This document shows positions 38,051 through 49,578 of a DNA stretch of 64,000 nt, piece by piece. The number at the start of each line of letters is the position of its first letter. Positions within the stretch are counted from its first letter, which is position 1. Under the pieces are notes generated by a model. That model worked only from the letters and a program-made list of their open reading frames with translations. It was not told the DNA's origin and ran no database searches. The position numbers and the translations under genes were made by a program. Source of the stretch: Mesodorylaimus sp. YZB2_4 (lineage: Eukaryota > Nematoda > Enoplea > Dorylaimida > Dorylaimidae); assembly GCA_030248295.1 (NCBI GenBank), contig JASANH010001537.1:310001-374000 (forward strand). Direction: 5' to 3'.

Positions 38051-39848
38051 TTACAGCGGAGTCATGTCGTCCGTGCTGACGTGTACTTTTATGAACATGG
38101 TGTCGTCTCTGACGTAGTCCAGTTTCTCCAACACGGCCAGTTCGCAGAATTTCTGTGCGCCGAACGAGGCGTTGCGTTCGCCAGTCGGTCGGGCCAGGAA
38201 CGGGCGGTTCTCCTTGCACGTGTTGGGTTTCAGCGTGTAGGTGACGTTCTTGCGGCCAGCGGGGTCCTGGCACTGGTCCAACAATGTGAATGTGACCCGG
38301 TGGCTGAACGGCCAGGACAGCAGGGCGTCGTACTCGCCCATGCAGATGCATATGTACAAGGACATGTGCTGACCACGCGCTGAAACGAGCATCGGTCACG
38401 ACTGACCACCCGATGGGCACCACCTTACCCTTGCCATCGCCGTACAGGCACGCCGACAGGGCCATCTTGTAGCCGTGTCTGCCGGTCAGGAACGGCGGCG
38501 AGAACAGGGTGGCTCGCGTGCCCGATTTAGCTTCGTTGAATTTTTGTTGGAAATTATCAATTTTCCACACCATTTGCGCCCCGTACAACTTCTCGAGCGA
38601 GTCGGCCCGGGCGCTCAACTCGTCAATTTTGCTCCCATTCCTTTCGGCATTCAAGTGCATGTTCTGCAGCATACGTTTCAATTCGACCACCCCGTCGCAC
38701 AGCAGGGACAAGTGCCGAGTCGGCTCCTCCTTGATGTGCTTTTGCAGAGTCGATCGTTCGCCCTGCAAGGCCAGGGGTCAGCGGGGGGGGTGTCACTGGG
38801 GGACTCACCTTGTACTGGCATCCGAACTCGGCGAACGGGCACGCCGAGCCCGCCTTCGGACACTCGCCCGTCATGTGCGTGCGCAGCTGTAAGCAGGGGA
38901 GGCTAGTCTGGCATCAGGGGGTACTGGCCGCACAACAAACCTGTTCCCTGGGGATGTTCTTCTTGCCGCACTGGTTCGGGCACTCGAGGGGGAACTGGCC
39001 GCACGCGTTCCAGTGCTCGACCAGTTGTTCGTGCCGCAGCTCCTTCTTGCAGTGCTCGCACGTGGCCGCCCGTTTCGGACAGTCATCGCGCGAGTGGTGG
39101 TCCAGGAAACGACGTTCCACCACCACACCGCACCCCCGAGGGCACTGCGCCGGCCCTTGATCACATTCGCCCACGTGGGTCTGTGTGAGAGGGGGTTAGG
39201 TGGGAGGGGGTGGGGAGGTGCACTTACCGGGAGATCCCTCAGCTGCGCCTGCCACTGGCATCCCTTCTCGTGGAATGGACACTTGACACGCAGGGATTGA
39301 ATCGTACGCTGCAGGGGTTTGTCGACGTAGACCTAAGACGGAGTGGTTGGTGGGCGGGCAGGACAGACGAGAGCAGTGCTCACCTTGTCCCTGTTCACCA
39401 CCGTTCCATCGACGGGACATTTCGAGGCCGTGCTGGCAACAAACGAGAGCACCTATTCAGCAACCGTTCAGCACCCTAGTCGGCTGACTGCAGTCGAGCA
39501 ATTTGGGGGCGCGTCTAGTCATTCCTGTTCTATACTCATCACCGACCGGAATGCCAGCGCACGCTCGCCCGACCAGAATACGTGGCGGGATCAGATTAGA
39601 TAACACGAGTGGGGGGATTAGGTTACGCGCGCTGGCCTACTGTACTGCACAACTCACCGAACGACCTCGGGCAGACACCCGGAGCAGACGTGGTGGCCGC
39701 ACTCCTCGAACTGTACCGGGTAGCGAAGGACCTGCTTGCACACCGGGCACTCGTACTCCTTCGGCAAGGGGTCGATGAAACACAACTCTATCTCGTGGTT
39801 GGCCACCACGCCGGACGGTAGTGGACTCGCCGACGGCATCTTCTCCAT
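38051..39848 (-). CDS. TRAF: TNF receptor-associated factor (TRAF) homologue
   Basis: Seven exons: 39848-39658, 39432-39384, 39332-39228, 39180-38941, 38886-38809, 38762-38429, 38379-38051. Total 442 codons (441 aa). It is a cytosolic adaptor/E3 ligase acting below TNF-receptor-type and related receptors. A RING finger is split over exons 1-2 (YECPVCKQVL, CGHHVCSGC, then KCPVDG). TRAF zinc fingers follow in exons 3-5 (CPRGCG, HHSRDDCPKRAATCEHC, ECPNQCG, CPFAEFGCQYK). A coiled coil and a MATH/TRAF-C domain come last (VWKIDNFQQKF, GYKMALSACLYGDG, MSLYICICMGEYDALLSWPF, YVRDDTMFIKV). The MATH domain resembles the TRAF1/2/3/5 type more than TRAF6, from inspection only. Confidence 0.92.
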
Positions 39849-40103
39849 TGGCTATACGACTCCCCGCCGCGCGAGTGTAGGACCAGCCGGGCCTTATTGT
39901 GGAGACGGGTACCTGGATACGCCCATAGAGCAACGTGCCAACGAGCGCGCATCCTAGTGACCGATCCACCCCCCACCTCCGACTCCATCAACAATATGAC
40001 CCGGTGCAAACACGCTTTACGCTCTATCACATCCTCTGGTCAATCGAGCTAACTGAGACCACTACTAATATCACTCTGTCACTATGGCTGGCACAACACG
40101 CTT

Positions 40104-42119
40104 CTACTGCCGCTTCGATTTGGCTCTCTCCCCCTCGCCTTCGCCCTCGCTATCCAACTGGTACTTGGTGGTCAAACGTTGACGATGGCCCACCGCGCTC
40201 TTCTCCCGCAGCTTGTTCACGCACACCATGGCCGTCGTGGTCGTATTGCCCACCGAGAGCAACAGGAACAATGCGGCCAAGGCCAGCACCTAAAACGACA
40301 CAGCCTCCCACTCACACATTCCACTTAATTAGCCAGACTGGCCAGCCGGAAAAATAGCATAAACCAAAAATTAATCCCACAAACTAGCTCAGCGCGTTTA
40401 CAGTATTCTCCACATTCTAGGCCTGACTCAAGTCAGTCTTGGCGCGCCCCGCCTTACTTGCCACTCGGCCGAAGGGTGCGTCCAAAACACCTTGATCAGC
40501 GTGGCCGCGTTGTACAATTGAAAGAAATATCCAAAGAACAAAAATGGTAATAAAAAGGTCAGCCCGCGAAACATCCACGAATGGAAGCCGTCTAAAAATA
40601 ACAGACCGTTTTCCACAACCAGCAGTCACCGATTGGTCAGCCTCTCACCGACTGTGATGTCCATCGAGTGGCTCATGCCCAGGGCCCGCAATCGATAAAG
40701 ACAACCCCGTTGATACTGACTTTGCAACAGCTGCACCACGCCTGTAATCGAAGAGTCGTCGCACAACCATCTCGTTCATTCAGACCAGTCTTACCGATGT
40801 AAAAGGTGAAAATAATAAACTGTTTTCTGAATTCTTGATAACACACACCGTCCGGCCACGTCAGCAATATCCCGCTTAGCACCGTGGAAGCGTAATGGTG
40901 GAAAACCCACCAACCTTTGATCCTCGAACCGTTGATTCGTAGAATACTCTCCCGAATCGTCAACGTACAATAATACCAAACCAACAAAAAATGAAACATT
41001 GCATCCAATACCCTAAAACGGAAAACAAAATGTAGAAACTCAATAAATTGGGGCGAAATGGATTACCTGACGTGGAAGATATAAACCAAAAACGCCACGA
41101 TTATAGACACTACGGTGACAGTGATTTTGAATTTCTCGTAATCGTCCTTGTAACGAAATCTAAGCGAAACAAATCAAATACGAGCCGAAATGATTTCTTC
41201 CAACCAAAGATGCATACTTGTCAGCTTTGTTCAAAATTGAGACATCGATTGAGCCCAGAATCACGTTCAAATATAACCTGTAGACAAACACGCATAAGAG
41301 ACATACTGGCGACAAAAACCAGGACTTACCCGTTGCTCTGCCTCGGCAAAGCTTCTGCCATATCGTGCAAACGGTTCTTCCTTTCGGCCATTTCTGTTAC
41401 CAAGTCCTGATATTTGGCTGCGTTCTCTTCGTTAAGAGCAGAGCTCTCGATTCTAAAAAGTAAGACATTTGGATATGGGAGGCTTGTGACAGGGGCCATT
41501 ATTTGCAGGCCACATGGGAACACGACGATATCAACAAGAAGTGATAAGAATGCGAGACATCGGCACTGGGTATTAGAATGGTGGGGAGACCTCATTCAAA
41601 GAGAAACCATAGGAAGGAACGGACACCATATTTGTCCGGGCATAGTATTACGCACAACATGCTCTCCCCGCCTTTGAGTTTTCAAAACTGCATGAGCAAT
41701 GCCATCGTACGTGCCTGACCCAATCCGATGTCTGGCGTGCTTATCCGGGCATGGATTCAAGGGCAGTCCTTCAGTTTTCTTTTGAAAGGGCCTCCAGCGT
41801 GGTCAGCAACAACAAAGCGCTTCACTTACCGATGTAATTTGTCTTGAAATGATCTGAGTGATGTCCGTTCTTGTTTGACATTCTTCAAAAGATCTGCTTG
41901 AATTTTCTGCACTTCCGTCAATTTTTTCACATAATCATGCTGTTGGGCCTGGAATATAATTGTAGCTGGTTTTTTAAATTAAACTATACCACGAAACCAG
42001 GCCCTCACCTCCACATCTTTCGAGAAATGATCGCTGGATTTCGTCCATTCGTCCAATATTTTTGATAACAGCTGATCGGCATCCGGTGTAATATCCGCTG
42101 AATTCGATTCGGCCGACAT
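40104..42119 (-). CDS. TMEM120: TMEM120 family membrane protein (TACAN-like)
   Basis: Nine exons: 42119-42009, 41948-41830, 41452-41330, 41277-41218, 41159-41067, 41012-40795, 40741-40649, 40591-40458, 40289-40104. Total 379 codons (378 aa). The N-terminal ~120 residues form a coiled coil ([20 protein letters not shown]). Six membrane helices follow, with the family core [47 protein letters not shown] and [16 protein letters not shown]. Vertebrate TMEM120A/B are nuclear-envelope/ER proteins linked to fat-cell differentiation; TMEM120A was also proposed as a mechanosensitive channel, which is disputed, and the fold resembles a fatty-acid elongase. The 377-bp intron at 41453-41829 is the longest and I see nothing conserved in it. 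Confidence 0.95.
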
Positions 42120-42569
42120 TGCAAAATAACAAATGCGATCAACTAAACTAGCAACTTCGTCGCTAGTTCAGTTCAACTGTAACAGACAGAAGATGATTCG
42201 GGTCGGGGCACAGGTGTAGGAGCAAAGTTCAAAACAGAAGATCAAAATCTTGGACTAGATTTTCAAAGGCCGGGCTATGTAAAATAAAGTTTCGGTACCT
42301 TAACATGTTCAAACTATAGCAAAAGTTTGCTCTAAGATTAGTGACCACACTAAGTTCGAGCAGAAAAATTTGACTTAACATGCGAAACTGTGTTGTTTAA
42401 ACGCGTACCTACGGGCAATAATTTGCATCTTACACTATATTTTACTCAACCGGGTTCGTATTTATTTTTCCGCGGGAAATTTTCGTTTTCGAATTTATCA
42501 GTCGTGAAGCCGATTGCTCGCTCGATTCGCGATATAATATCTGCGCAAACCTTGTTTTCTTATTAAGCG
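42120..42569. other. divergent promoter region, TMEM120 / C1QBP
   Basis: 450 bp of mostly A/T-rich sequence between two divergent ATGs. No coding sequence is supported. Confidence 0.5.
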
Positions 42570-43829
42570 ATGCTCTCTATCCGAGTTGCAACACGCGCGA
42601 TCAATTTATTTTTCAAATTCAAAAAAATTGGAACATTTGAGCGGAACTTATCATGGAAAAGTGGATCGTCGAAGAGCTTGCCACGGTGTGTACAAAATCC
42701 TCGCTTCATTTGGAGTCGTCGGTTCTCTAGCAAAAGTAAGGCAGCGCGTAATGAAACTTTATGTAGAGCCATGTTTTATTTTTTGTGAAGGTTGCCCAGG
42801 TACATCTTACAAGAAAATTGTGGGGGTGCCTGGTTTGCCGTACTAGCCCGAAATATGTTCCAGGTTTTAGGCTGAAGCGCCTGCAGTACGTACAATGGTC
42901 TCTAGACCACGCTCAAGCACTAATATACCCTTTCTTTTCGCAGCTGAAACGGCTCTTATAAATTTTCTCAAGCAAGAAATTGAAGCTGAAAAGAAAATGG
43001 CCAAGGAGATTTCGTCGTCTGGAAAAAAGCCATCGATCCCTGGCTTTCAAGTTTCGGTCTTACAGCGACATATCATATTGACAAAACGGCACGGATTTGA
43101 AACGCAAGTCATTTGACGACTGTGCCTCCTGCCCTGACTTGTAGCGAGGTTGGTTTCAGGATCACTGTGACCGCCAACGTCAACGGGAGCGTTCAGCCCG
43201 ATGGTTTCAACAGGGATGCTGCCAGTGCTTCCTCGCCCTCACCCGGACCACAGGTAAACCAGCTCTGCTGTGAAACCCTCTCCTACACCTGTCTAATCTG
43301 CCCTGTTTTAGATGGTATCCAAGCCAGACTTTACAGTGGAAATTGGGAAGGGGGATCTAAAGTTGATATTTGAATGCAGCTACTTTGAAAAGGAGTTAGG
43401 GGAGGAAGATTACGGTAAGAATTGTCAGCATCGATTAGTGTTCATACTCGAAATTCACATGTTGGCTTTGGTTTAGACGATCAGTTCGAATTGGACAATA
43501 TTTACATGATCAAAGGGGACTCCGAAAAGGATAAGCTCTACGCCGTGTGCGGAGATATTATTGATGGAGTAAGTGCATAATGTAATCAGCATTCCTGGGC
43601 GGTCGGGGATCCCACTGTCTAGGAATGCTGATAAGAACACCTTGTCGAGGAACGCCCGTGCCATGTTGTGTGGCTATTCTAGACGCTGTACGAGCATCTG
43701 CTCAGCTATCTGGAAGAACGAGGAATCGACAACACCTTCGCTCAACAACTGTCTCGATTTTCGACGTTTTATGAACATGGTGAATACGTAACCTTACTTC
43801 AAAAAATACTAGATTTTGTGTCACGCTGA
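42570..43829 (+). CDS. C1QBP: mitochondrial matrix p32 protein (C1QBP / MAM33 family)
   Basis: Six exons: 42570-42735, 42944-43107, 43149-43253, 43312-43414, 43477-43568, 43683-43829. Total 259 codons (258 aa). The first ~55 residues are Arg/Lys/Ser-rich without acids, a likely mitochondrial presequence. The mature part matches p32: ETALINFLKQEIEAEKK, the beta strand PGFQVSV, FRITVTANVN, KPDFTVEIGKGDLKLIFEC, and the C-terminal helix block YEHLLSYLEERGIDNTFA. p32 forms an acidic doughnut-shaped trimer supporting mitochondrial translation. Intron 43108-43148 is only 41 bp; its acceptor (GCGAG) is weak and was chosen by frame and family alignment. Intron 5 holds a 12-bp inverted repeat. Confidence 0.9.
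43585..43632. repeat. 12-bp inverted repeat (hairpin) in C1QBP intron 5
   Basis: ATCAGCATTCCT at 43585-43596 is matched exactly by its reverse complement at 43621-43632, with a 24-base loop between. It lies wholly in intron 43569-43682. It could be a small mobile-element remnant or an RNA hairpin. Confidence 0.7.
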
Positions 43830-44994
43830 CGTGTGATCGGTCTGACCATAGCAAGGTAACGTAAACGTTCATTTTTTGACAGCTGCCACATACCAGCAAA
43901 GAGTAAAACTACAGTATGACAAACCAAAATCAATAAATCAGCAACGTCACAAATCAAGTATTTTGAATAACCTCATTGATCAGCATTATTCTCAAATCGA
44001 ACTTCATCTTCAGCAAAACTCGTATTTCTCCTCGGAAAAACTAAAAAGGAGTTGCGTCACAGGAGAGCCACACTGCCTACATGACTTTGGTTGGCTGGTA
44101 ATCTAGCGTGTGGGTGGACGTTTTCTTTGGGTAGCTTTCGTAAGTTTTTTGCTCTCTAAAATTCTGTTGCGCATGGCAGCGGTTGAACAGAACATCACTA
44201 GGCGCTTCAGCTCAGTGGTAGTTTGTTAAAGGTTACTCTGGATCGGTCTTTCCTGGGGATAAAAAGCTTCGAGGGCCCAGATAGGAGACCATTCAAGGGA
44301 AACTTAAAATTTTTGGGCAATTTTTAACTCACGAAACGAAATCCTGAAATATATTCGACTTCCTCCCAGAAAGGTCTTCTGAGATCCTGAGACCCAGAAC
44401 CAATTATTTTAAAATCATAGATGTCTGTCTTGCAAATGGCGCCGCAAGTCAACACGGCCGTAGGGGATACATTTGAGTGGGACTTACCATTAGGAGTAGG
44501 GTCTACACGAGATGGGAGGGGAGACTTCCGAGTAAACACAGAAGCAGCTGAACCCAGCTCTATAGCGCCCATGGTTCTGTCATGACTCGGGAAGAAAATA
44601 TGTTCATGTCATCCTGGATGACACAGGATGACAGAAACAAAAAGAAACCGATTTTATGGCCTTCAGATTCAATTGCATGAGCAAAAAATACAGTAGAAGG
44701 TACTGGTTTAGGAATAGAGAAGAAAATTAGGTTCAAATTTTCTATATTCCTTTTAATATTTCGGTCTTGCAGACAGAAAATTTTCTGGCTGTGCTCTAGT
44801 CGTGGTGCATAAACGGAAATTGTGGTTTTAGACTACAGAGAGACCTTTGACAATAACATCTTATAACACCCGTCCAGGAAAAGTTTGCATTTAGTCAAAA
44901 TGAACATAAGAATGAGCCTTTTCCTGTGTGTACATGTGACGGCGCATTACTGCTGATCGGTTGGTACCAGGTTGCTGCCTCGCATGTAGGGCTT

Positions 44995-45007
44995 TGGTTT
45001 TGAATTC
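44995..45007 (+). repeat. tRNA-like B-box remnant
   Basis: GGTTTTGAATTCT resembles a degenerate B box. The preceding ~45 bases (TGCCTCGCATGTAGGGC) resemble an anticodon arm of a tRNA. Too decayed to be functional. Confidence 0.25.
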
Positions 45008-46049
45008 TAGACTGCCAGGCATGAGTTTGCCTGACAGTCACCAGTATATCGTGTGTAGATGTATCCAAGTTGTGAATCCCTGCTGTCATAACTATTTTCA
45101 ATGCAGTTTGCACCAGCACTAGGTCGGCCTGCATGTAAGTCTTTGTAGTGGTTTCACTAGAACACATGCCAAAAATGCAGCATAAAGGTTCTATTTTCAT
45201 GTAAGAATTTCTGAAAAATTCTGCGAGTATAGCTCTCGGCCTTTGCGAATAGTTTCTCATACAGGTCGTCAGGCGTGACTCCATTCTTACGATACTTCCA
45301 CATTGGTCACATCCATCACAGACGTCCAGTTCAACCTTTCGGGCATTATCGTCAAACCAGGCGCGGCGATGGGAGAACAGTACGTGCAACGAGCACCATG
45401 CTATCAAGACTTCTGGCTTCGGTGAGCTGCATTACTTACCCGTCCAATGGGTATCGCTTCCCGAGACTAGGCGTCCCAAGGACGGTTGCTGAGGGGCCTT
45501 GCGCACACAACGTAAAACTCACGATCAAGATCAGTCAGACGGCCGAACGTTGCGACAGACACGATGATCTTATCACGACCTACGATACCTACAACTGTTG
45601 GTTTGGCATGGTGTTATATTCATAGTTGATGTCACTTTTGTGCGCATTCAGATCGCGGACGAAGCATGGAGTCGCTCGTCTCTTTAAAGACCTTCTGCTC
45701 TGATTACGTCATTGCATTTGGTCGCTTTTTCGAACTCGCATTAAGTGGGCTGACAAACAGTCCAGATAAGACCGACTTGAAGTGATGAACCAGCTGGGCA
45801 CAATCGTTTTTTTTCAAATTTGTATGCAGCAACGGTGAACTCAATGTCGAGTTGGACTGTCCTTTTGTAGAGGCTCGTCTGTCAATCTATCCTCCGCATG
45901 GAGCCAGTAGCTGGGAGCGTCACCCATCAGGGTGATGTTTCTGCCACAGACCAGGTAAAAAAACCTTGGTTGGCTGCCTTATGGTTTCTTGGTGGTGCAA
46001 AAACTCCACCACATTTCATCCAGTGCTCGATAAGGCCAAGGCGTATTAC

Positions 46050-46110
46050 ACTTTTATGACCACTAGCGAGTGGGGCGCGGGGTGTAAGCCGGTTCGAGAC
46101 TCTAGTCTGG
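46050..46110 (+). repeat. tRNA-like B-box remnant
   Basis: GGTTCGAGACTC at 46091-46102 is close to the B-box consensus, with G/C-rich sequence upstream. No closed cloverleaf can be drawn by eye. Confidence 0.25.
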
Positions 46111-46347
46111 TTGGTCACTTGGACTTTATGTGATACATAATCAGTCCTCATCGTCAGGCTGACCACCCACTGTACCCTGCAAGCGATGAATATACAATTC
46201 GCATACGACTCCAAACAGAGCTGGTTCCAGTCAGATGTAGGCAACCAATTCAGCATTTCGTTCATCATATCAGTTCCACTTAACAGCTATCAATCAGCAC
46301 TGCCCCTGTCGCCGAGATTATCGTAGGTGCAAATTTCAAATTGTGTG

Positions 46348-46425
46348 GCTCTGGCAGTCCAGACTCAAGCGGCTACACGCTGGATCAGGAATCTCAGCGG
46401 CTCGAGTTCGACTCTAGCCGAGGTC
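46348..46425 (+). repeat. tRNA(Leu/Ser)-like remnant, possible SINE head
   Basis: An AAGCGGC/CGCTGGATCAGG stretch resembles the D arm and anticodon arm of a class II tRNA such as tRNA-Leu. It is followed by a B box GAGTTCGACTC at about 46404-46414 flanked by a pairing stem (GGCTC / GAGCC-like). No adjacent tail or second copy was aligned. Confidence 0.35.
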
Positions 46426-47432
46426 TGTTCGCTTACGTATCTAGATTTTCAAGTTTCTCTGTGCAACTGATCAGATAATCATCTTCTATAACAATGTACG
46501 CTGAACAGCATTTTCCCAGCCACACCGCCATGTCATCTGATGGGATCACTTCTTTGCGTTTCGAGCCAGGCATGGTTTTATGTATTATCCGCTTTCCAAG
46601 ACTTCGCATCGAGGTAGGCCCACATGTCTTGCCCGCACTCTGGCCCCAATAAGTCTTGTAAGCAGTGCTCATATTCTGCAGTAAGTCCTCAAATACTTTT
46701 TTAAATGGACTTGAGGACCAATGCGATGCGAAGTTCAGATAGTTTCGCATCCTATTCCAGGATGACATAAACTAGTCCTCGCCATCCTAGCCAGTTCGCC
46801 CTGCCGACCGACTCTGACCTACGTGCGTCCGAGTCAGTATTCTGTCATTGATCTTTTTGCACGATATTTATTCTGGCTTTCATTGACGACTGTTTCTGAT
46901 ATCTCCATTATTCCATCAGTTTTTCTTACTGTACGCCAGCCATATGACATCGTAGCCGTGCGTCCCCAGTTTTTAGTCATCAAATTCAAAATCGTCTTTT
47001 CAGTCTTGTTTCTGTTCAAGTGTATAATATTCCATATTAGGTATGCAATTTTCAAGCGTATCATCATGTCGTGCCACGTGTACTGTAATTCAGAAAAATC
47101 TCATAAATATCACCGAAAAAATGAGCAGGTGCTCGAATTTAGTGCAGTTCCAGTATCAAGCCGCCGTTATCTATACTGTTCGTTTCGAGGTACGCGCGCT
47201 TCAATCAACAAAAACTCGTGTGCATCCTTACATATTCTCCATTTTGGCTCGTTTATAGGCGGGTTCCGGGTCGGCCGGTACTATCTAAACAAAGATACCA
47301 CGTACATATAACCTGCGTTTTTCGTCTCAATATCGAGCCCTTTACAGTATTTCTCGTTGGCTAGCTTCGTAATATCTGCTACTACTGTAGAATTCCATTT
47401 TCATATCGCTAAAAATATTCTTCCCCAAAATT

Positions 47433-49578
47433 TCATAATAAACTCACCTTCAACTTGGCTCCATCCAGCACAGCGTTATTCATTGTCGCTAAGGCCCCTT
47501 CGGCCGATCGTCTACTAGCGTACATTACGTATCTACAAATAAAATTATTTAAAAAATGCCGCACGGATTCTCTACACTTTAAAAAGCTTACCCGCAATTT
47601 TTTCCCGCCAGCATATAGACATTGATCAAATCGCCGAACGAAGAAAAGGCGTCCTCCAAAACGTCTTGCGAGATCGCGCGGGTGCAAAGAAAAAATAGAC
47701 GCGCTTCATAGGGTGTTGATTTCGGGAGTGCAGCTTTCGGATATGATAATCTAAGAAAAGCGAACGCGTCTGAACTGAAAGAGTTCCCAGTTGCATATTC
47801 AATCCGTCATACTTTACGGAACATTCTCCTCGACCAATCGGGTACATTCTCGTGCCTGGTGGCACTGGTGAACAGAACGACGATGAGGACGTGGCGGCCG
47901 CCGCAGCCGACAGTGTACTCACCAACGATGACAGCAAACTCGACTCGCCTGGTCTGCTAGACTGATCGACCAAACGGTTTTGCAACGCTTCTATTTGTGC
48001 CGCCACTGAACAACCTTGGTCGCTAAAACAGAAGCAAGTGAGATTACCAACACAAACCGACAGAAATCGATAATTAAGGGTCTCCGTCATTTGTACTTAC
48101 CCAGGATAAGCAGGCGGTCCAAGGGAGGGCGTGGAAGCCAGTGGCACGGCGGCAGTAGATGGATTCAAAGCAGATCCTAGATCCCAATCTCGCGGAAATC
48201 CCGCATCAGCGTAACGAACGCGAACGTAGGATCCCGGCGGATATTCTAAATCTTGCATTTTCTCCCAAGCCCACGTAGCCGACGCCGGAGTTTCGTAAGA
48301 TACGAGGAATATGGCTGAAAAATGAAAGCTCACTGTCGTTGACTTGGCCGAACAGGACAGTGTACTCACTGTGCAGCTGGGCATTCTCGCCAGTCGTCTT
48401 GACCCATTCCAACGTCTCCAGCCCGGGTACCAAATTGCATAGACGGAACGCACTTTCTCGACTTAACGGATAATTGACCTTGATGTAAATATCTCGGCAT
48501 CGATTAGGATTATTGGCCAAATTCGAGGACCCTGCACGAAGAAAGCAGTCAAATTTCTCTCCTATGCTCACAAGCCTAAAACGTGCAGTACCTTTGAAAT
48601 AGTCGTCTACACTGCTGGACCCAGAGGGGCCGCCTAACGACGACCAATTATCCAAATACGGTTCATTACCATTTCCATGGTGGGGAAAAACAGGCGGCTT
48701 GCCATAGTGCGAGTTCGGTGGAGGACTGGCGGGCGGACGGGATCGCGGGTACGGGCCCGGGGGTGTGGCAACCAGTCCCGGTCTCCTAGGGGCATCGTGC
48801 GATGTAGACGGCTCGGCTCGATCGTGATTACGTTTCCTCAGCAGCGAGCTTTTATCTGGATCCACGAAAACGGCTGCGAATTCTAAAATGCGAGATAAAA
48901 CCGTGATAACGAGGATATTACAACCAAAACAAAACTCACCTTTGTCGCATTGTTCAATGGCCAAAGCTGCTTGGCTGGCTTTCTCGAAAGTCACGTAACA
49001 ATTCTTCTTGGATCGTGTCACGTGGCAATTCACAACATTGCCGTATTTAGAGAATTCGTTTTTGATTTTCTCCTCGTTATATGCTTGCCCGTCGGGTGCC
49101 TTCGCGGGCACTCGGACAAAAGCGCAACGAAGCCGTTCGAAACATTCTTGCTCGCTCTCTCGTTTATTTCCCGCTCCCGCCGGACACGCCATTCTTACCT
49201 AAGCACCAAAATTTTTCACCTCATAACCGCGAATTGAATAAAGGGACCTACCTTGATGGGCCTGGGTTCATTGGCCAATTGCTTATTATCCATTTCTTCT
49301 AAGGCTCGGCACGCCTCCGATGCTTTCGAAAACTTGATGTAGCATAGTCCTGTAAGAAAATTACAGCCGATAGGTCACTGAATTAACTAAAAATATGCAA
49401 CTACCAGCTTTCTAAGGATATTACCTTTGGATTTGTGGGTTTCTCGATCATTGATAATCCAACAATCCTCGATTCGCCCAAATGCTTCAAACGCCCTCCT
49501 CACGTCCGCCTCGGTCAGCGCTTTCGACAGCAACACAAATAGGCGACTGTTCGGCGGAAAATCAGAACTATTTGCCAT
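47433..49578 (-). CDS. RBM45: RNA-binding protein 45 (RBM45/DRB1) homologue
   Basis: Ten exons: 49578-49425, 49349-49252, 49198-48940, 48882-48592, 48531-48370, 48314-48101, 48022-47923, 47864-47818, 47774-47592, 47532-47433. Total 536 codons (535 aa; human RBM45 476). RRM1 is SRLFVLLSKALTEADVRRAF with GLCYIKFSKASEACRALEEM. RRM2 is CAFVRVPAKAPDG with NCYVTFEKASQAALAIE. A Pro-rich linker (PPGPYPRSRPPASPPP) and a diverged RRM3 (IYIKVNYPLSRESAFRL ... IFLVSYETPASATWAWEKM) follow. The C-terminal RRM4 is ARLFFLCTRAISQDVLEDAF, LAGKNCG, YVMYASRRSAEGALATM, LKVSLL. It binds RNA in nucleus and cytoplasm; neural roles are known in mammals. Exons 47923-47818 are the least certain, with a 43-bp intron at 47817-47775. 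The end is taken as a read-through to TGA at 47435-47433, because LKVSLL completes the last RRM strand. Confidence 0.88.

Larger units (their letters stand above)
44603..46770. mobile_element. candidate element bounded by a short inverted repeat pair
   Basis: ATGTCATCCTGGA at 44606-44618 recurs as its exact reverse complement at 46756-46768, giving a 2.17-kb segment with inverted ends. The left end is followed at once by a nested palindrome (GTCATCCTG ... CAGGATGAC, 44608-44632). No transposase is recognisable inside; one minus-strand open frame of 111 codons begins right at the right-hand repeat. Terminal repeats this short could arise by chance. Confidence 0.3.
43830..47432. other. 3.6-kb gene-poor accessory interval
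   Basis: No gene of known family could be built on either strand. The interval holds tRNA-like fragments (near 44208, 44995, 46091 and 46402), a 13-bp inverted repeat pair about 2.15 kb apart, and several open fragments without good starts or splice signals. One plus-strand stretch at ~45315-45420 (GIIVKPGAAMGEQYVQ within it) and one at ~45505-45615 look mildly coding. It may be a decayed gene or a mobile-element graveyard. The right part also carries the RBM45 3' UTR. Confidence 0.45.

Noticed and set aside
44895-45407. 170-codon minus-strand open frame
   Set aside because: No ATG at its start, no motif, crosses tRNA-like debris and possible splice signals on the other strand.
46433-46768. 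111-codon minus-strand open frame beginning at the inverted repeat
   Set aside because: No family similarity; kept only as part of the candidate element, not as a gene.
46823-47311. 162-codon plus-strand open frame
   Set aside because: A/T-rich, no ATG at the 5' end, composition not protein-like, no recognisable motif; overlaps the RBM45 3' region.
47382-47408. Extra terminal RBM45 exon after a 39-bp intron
   Set aside because: Splice signals exist, but read-through gives LKVSLL, which completes the last RRM strand, so the simpler end was preferred.
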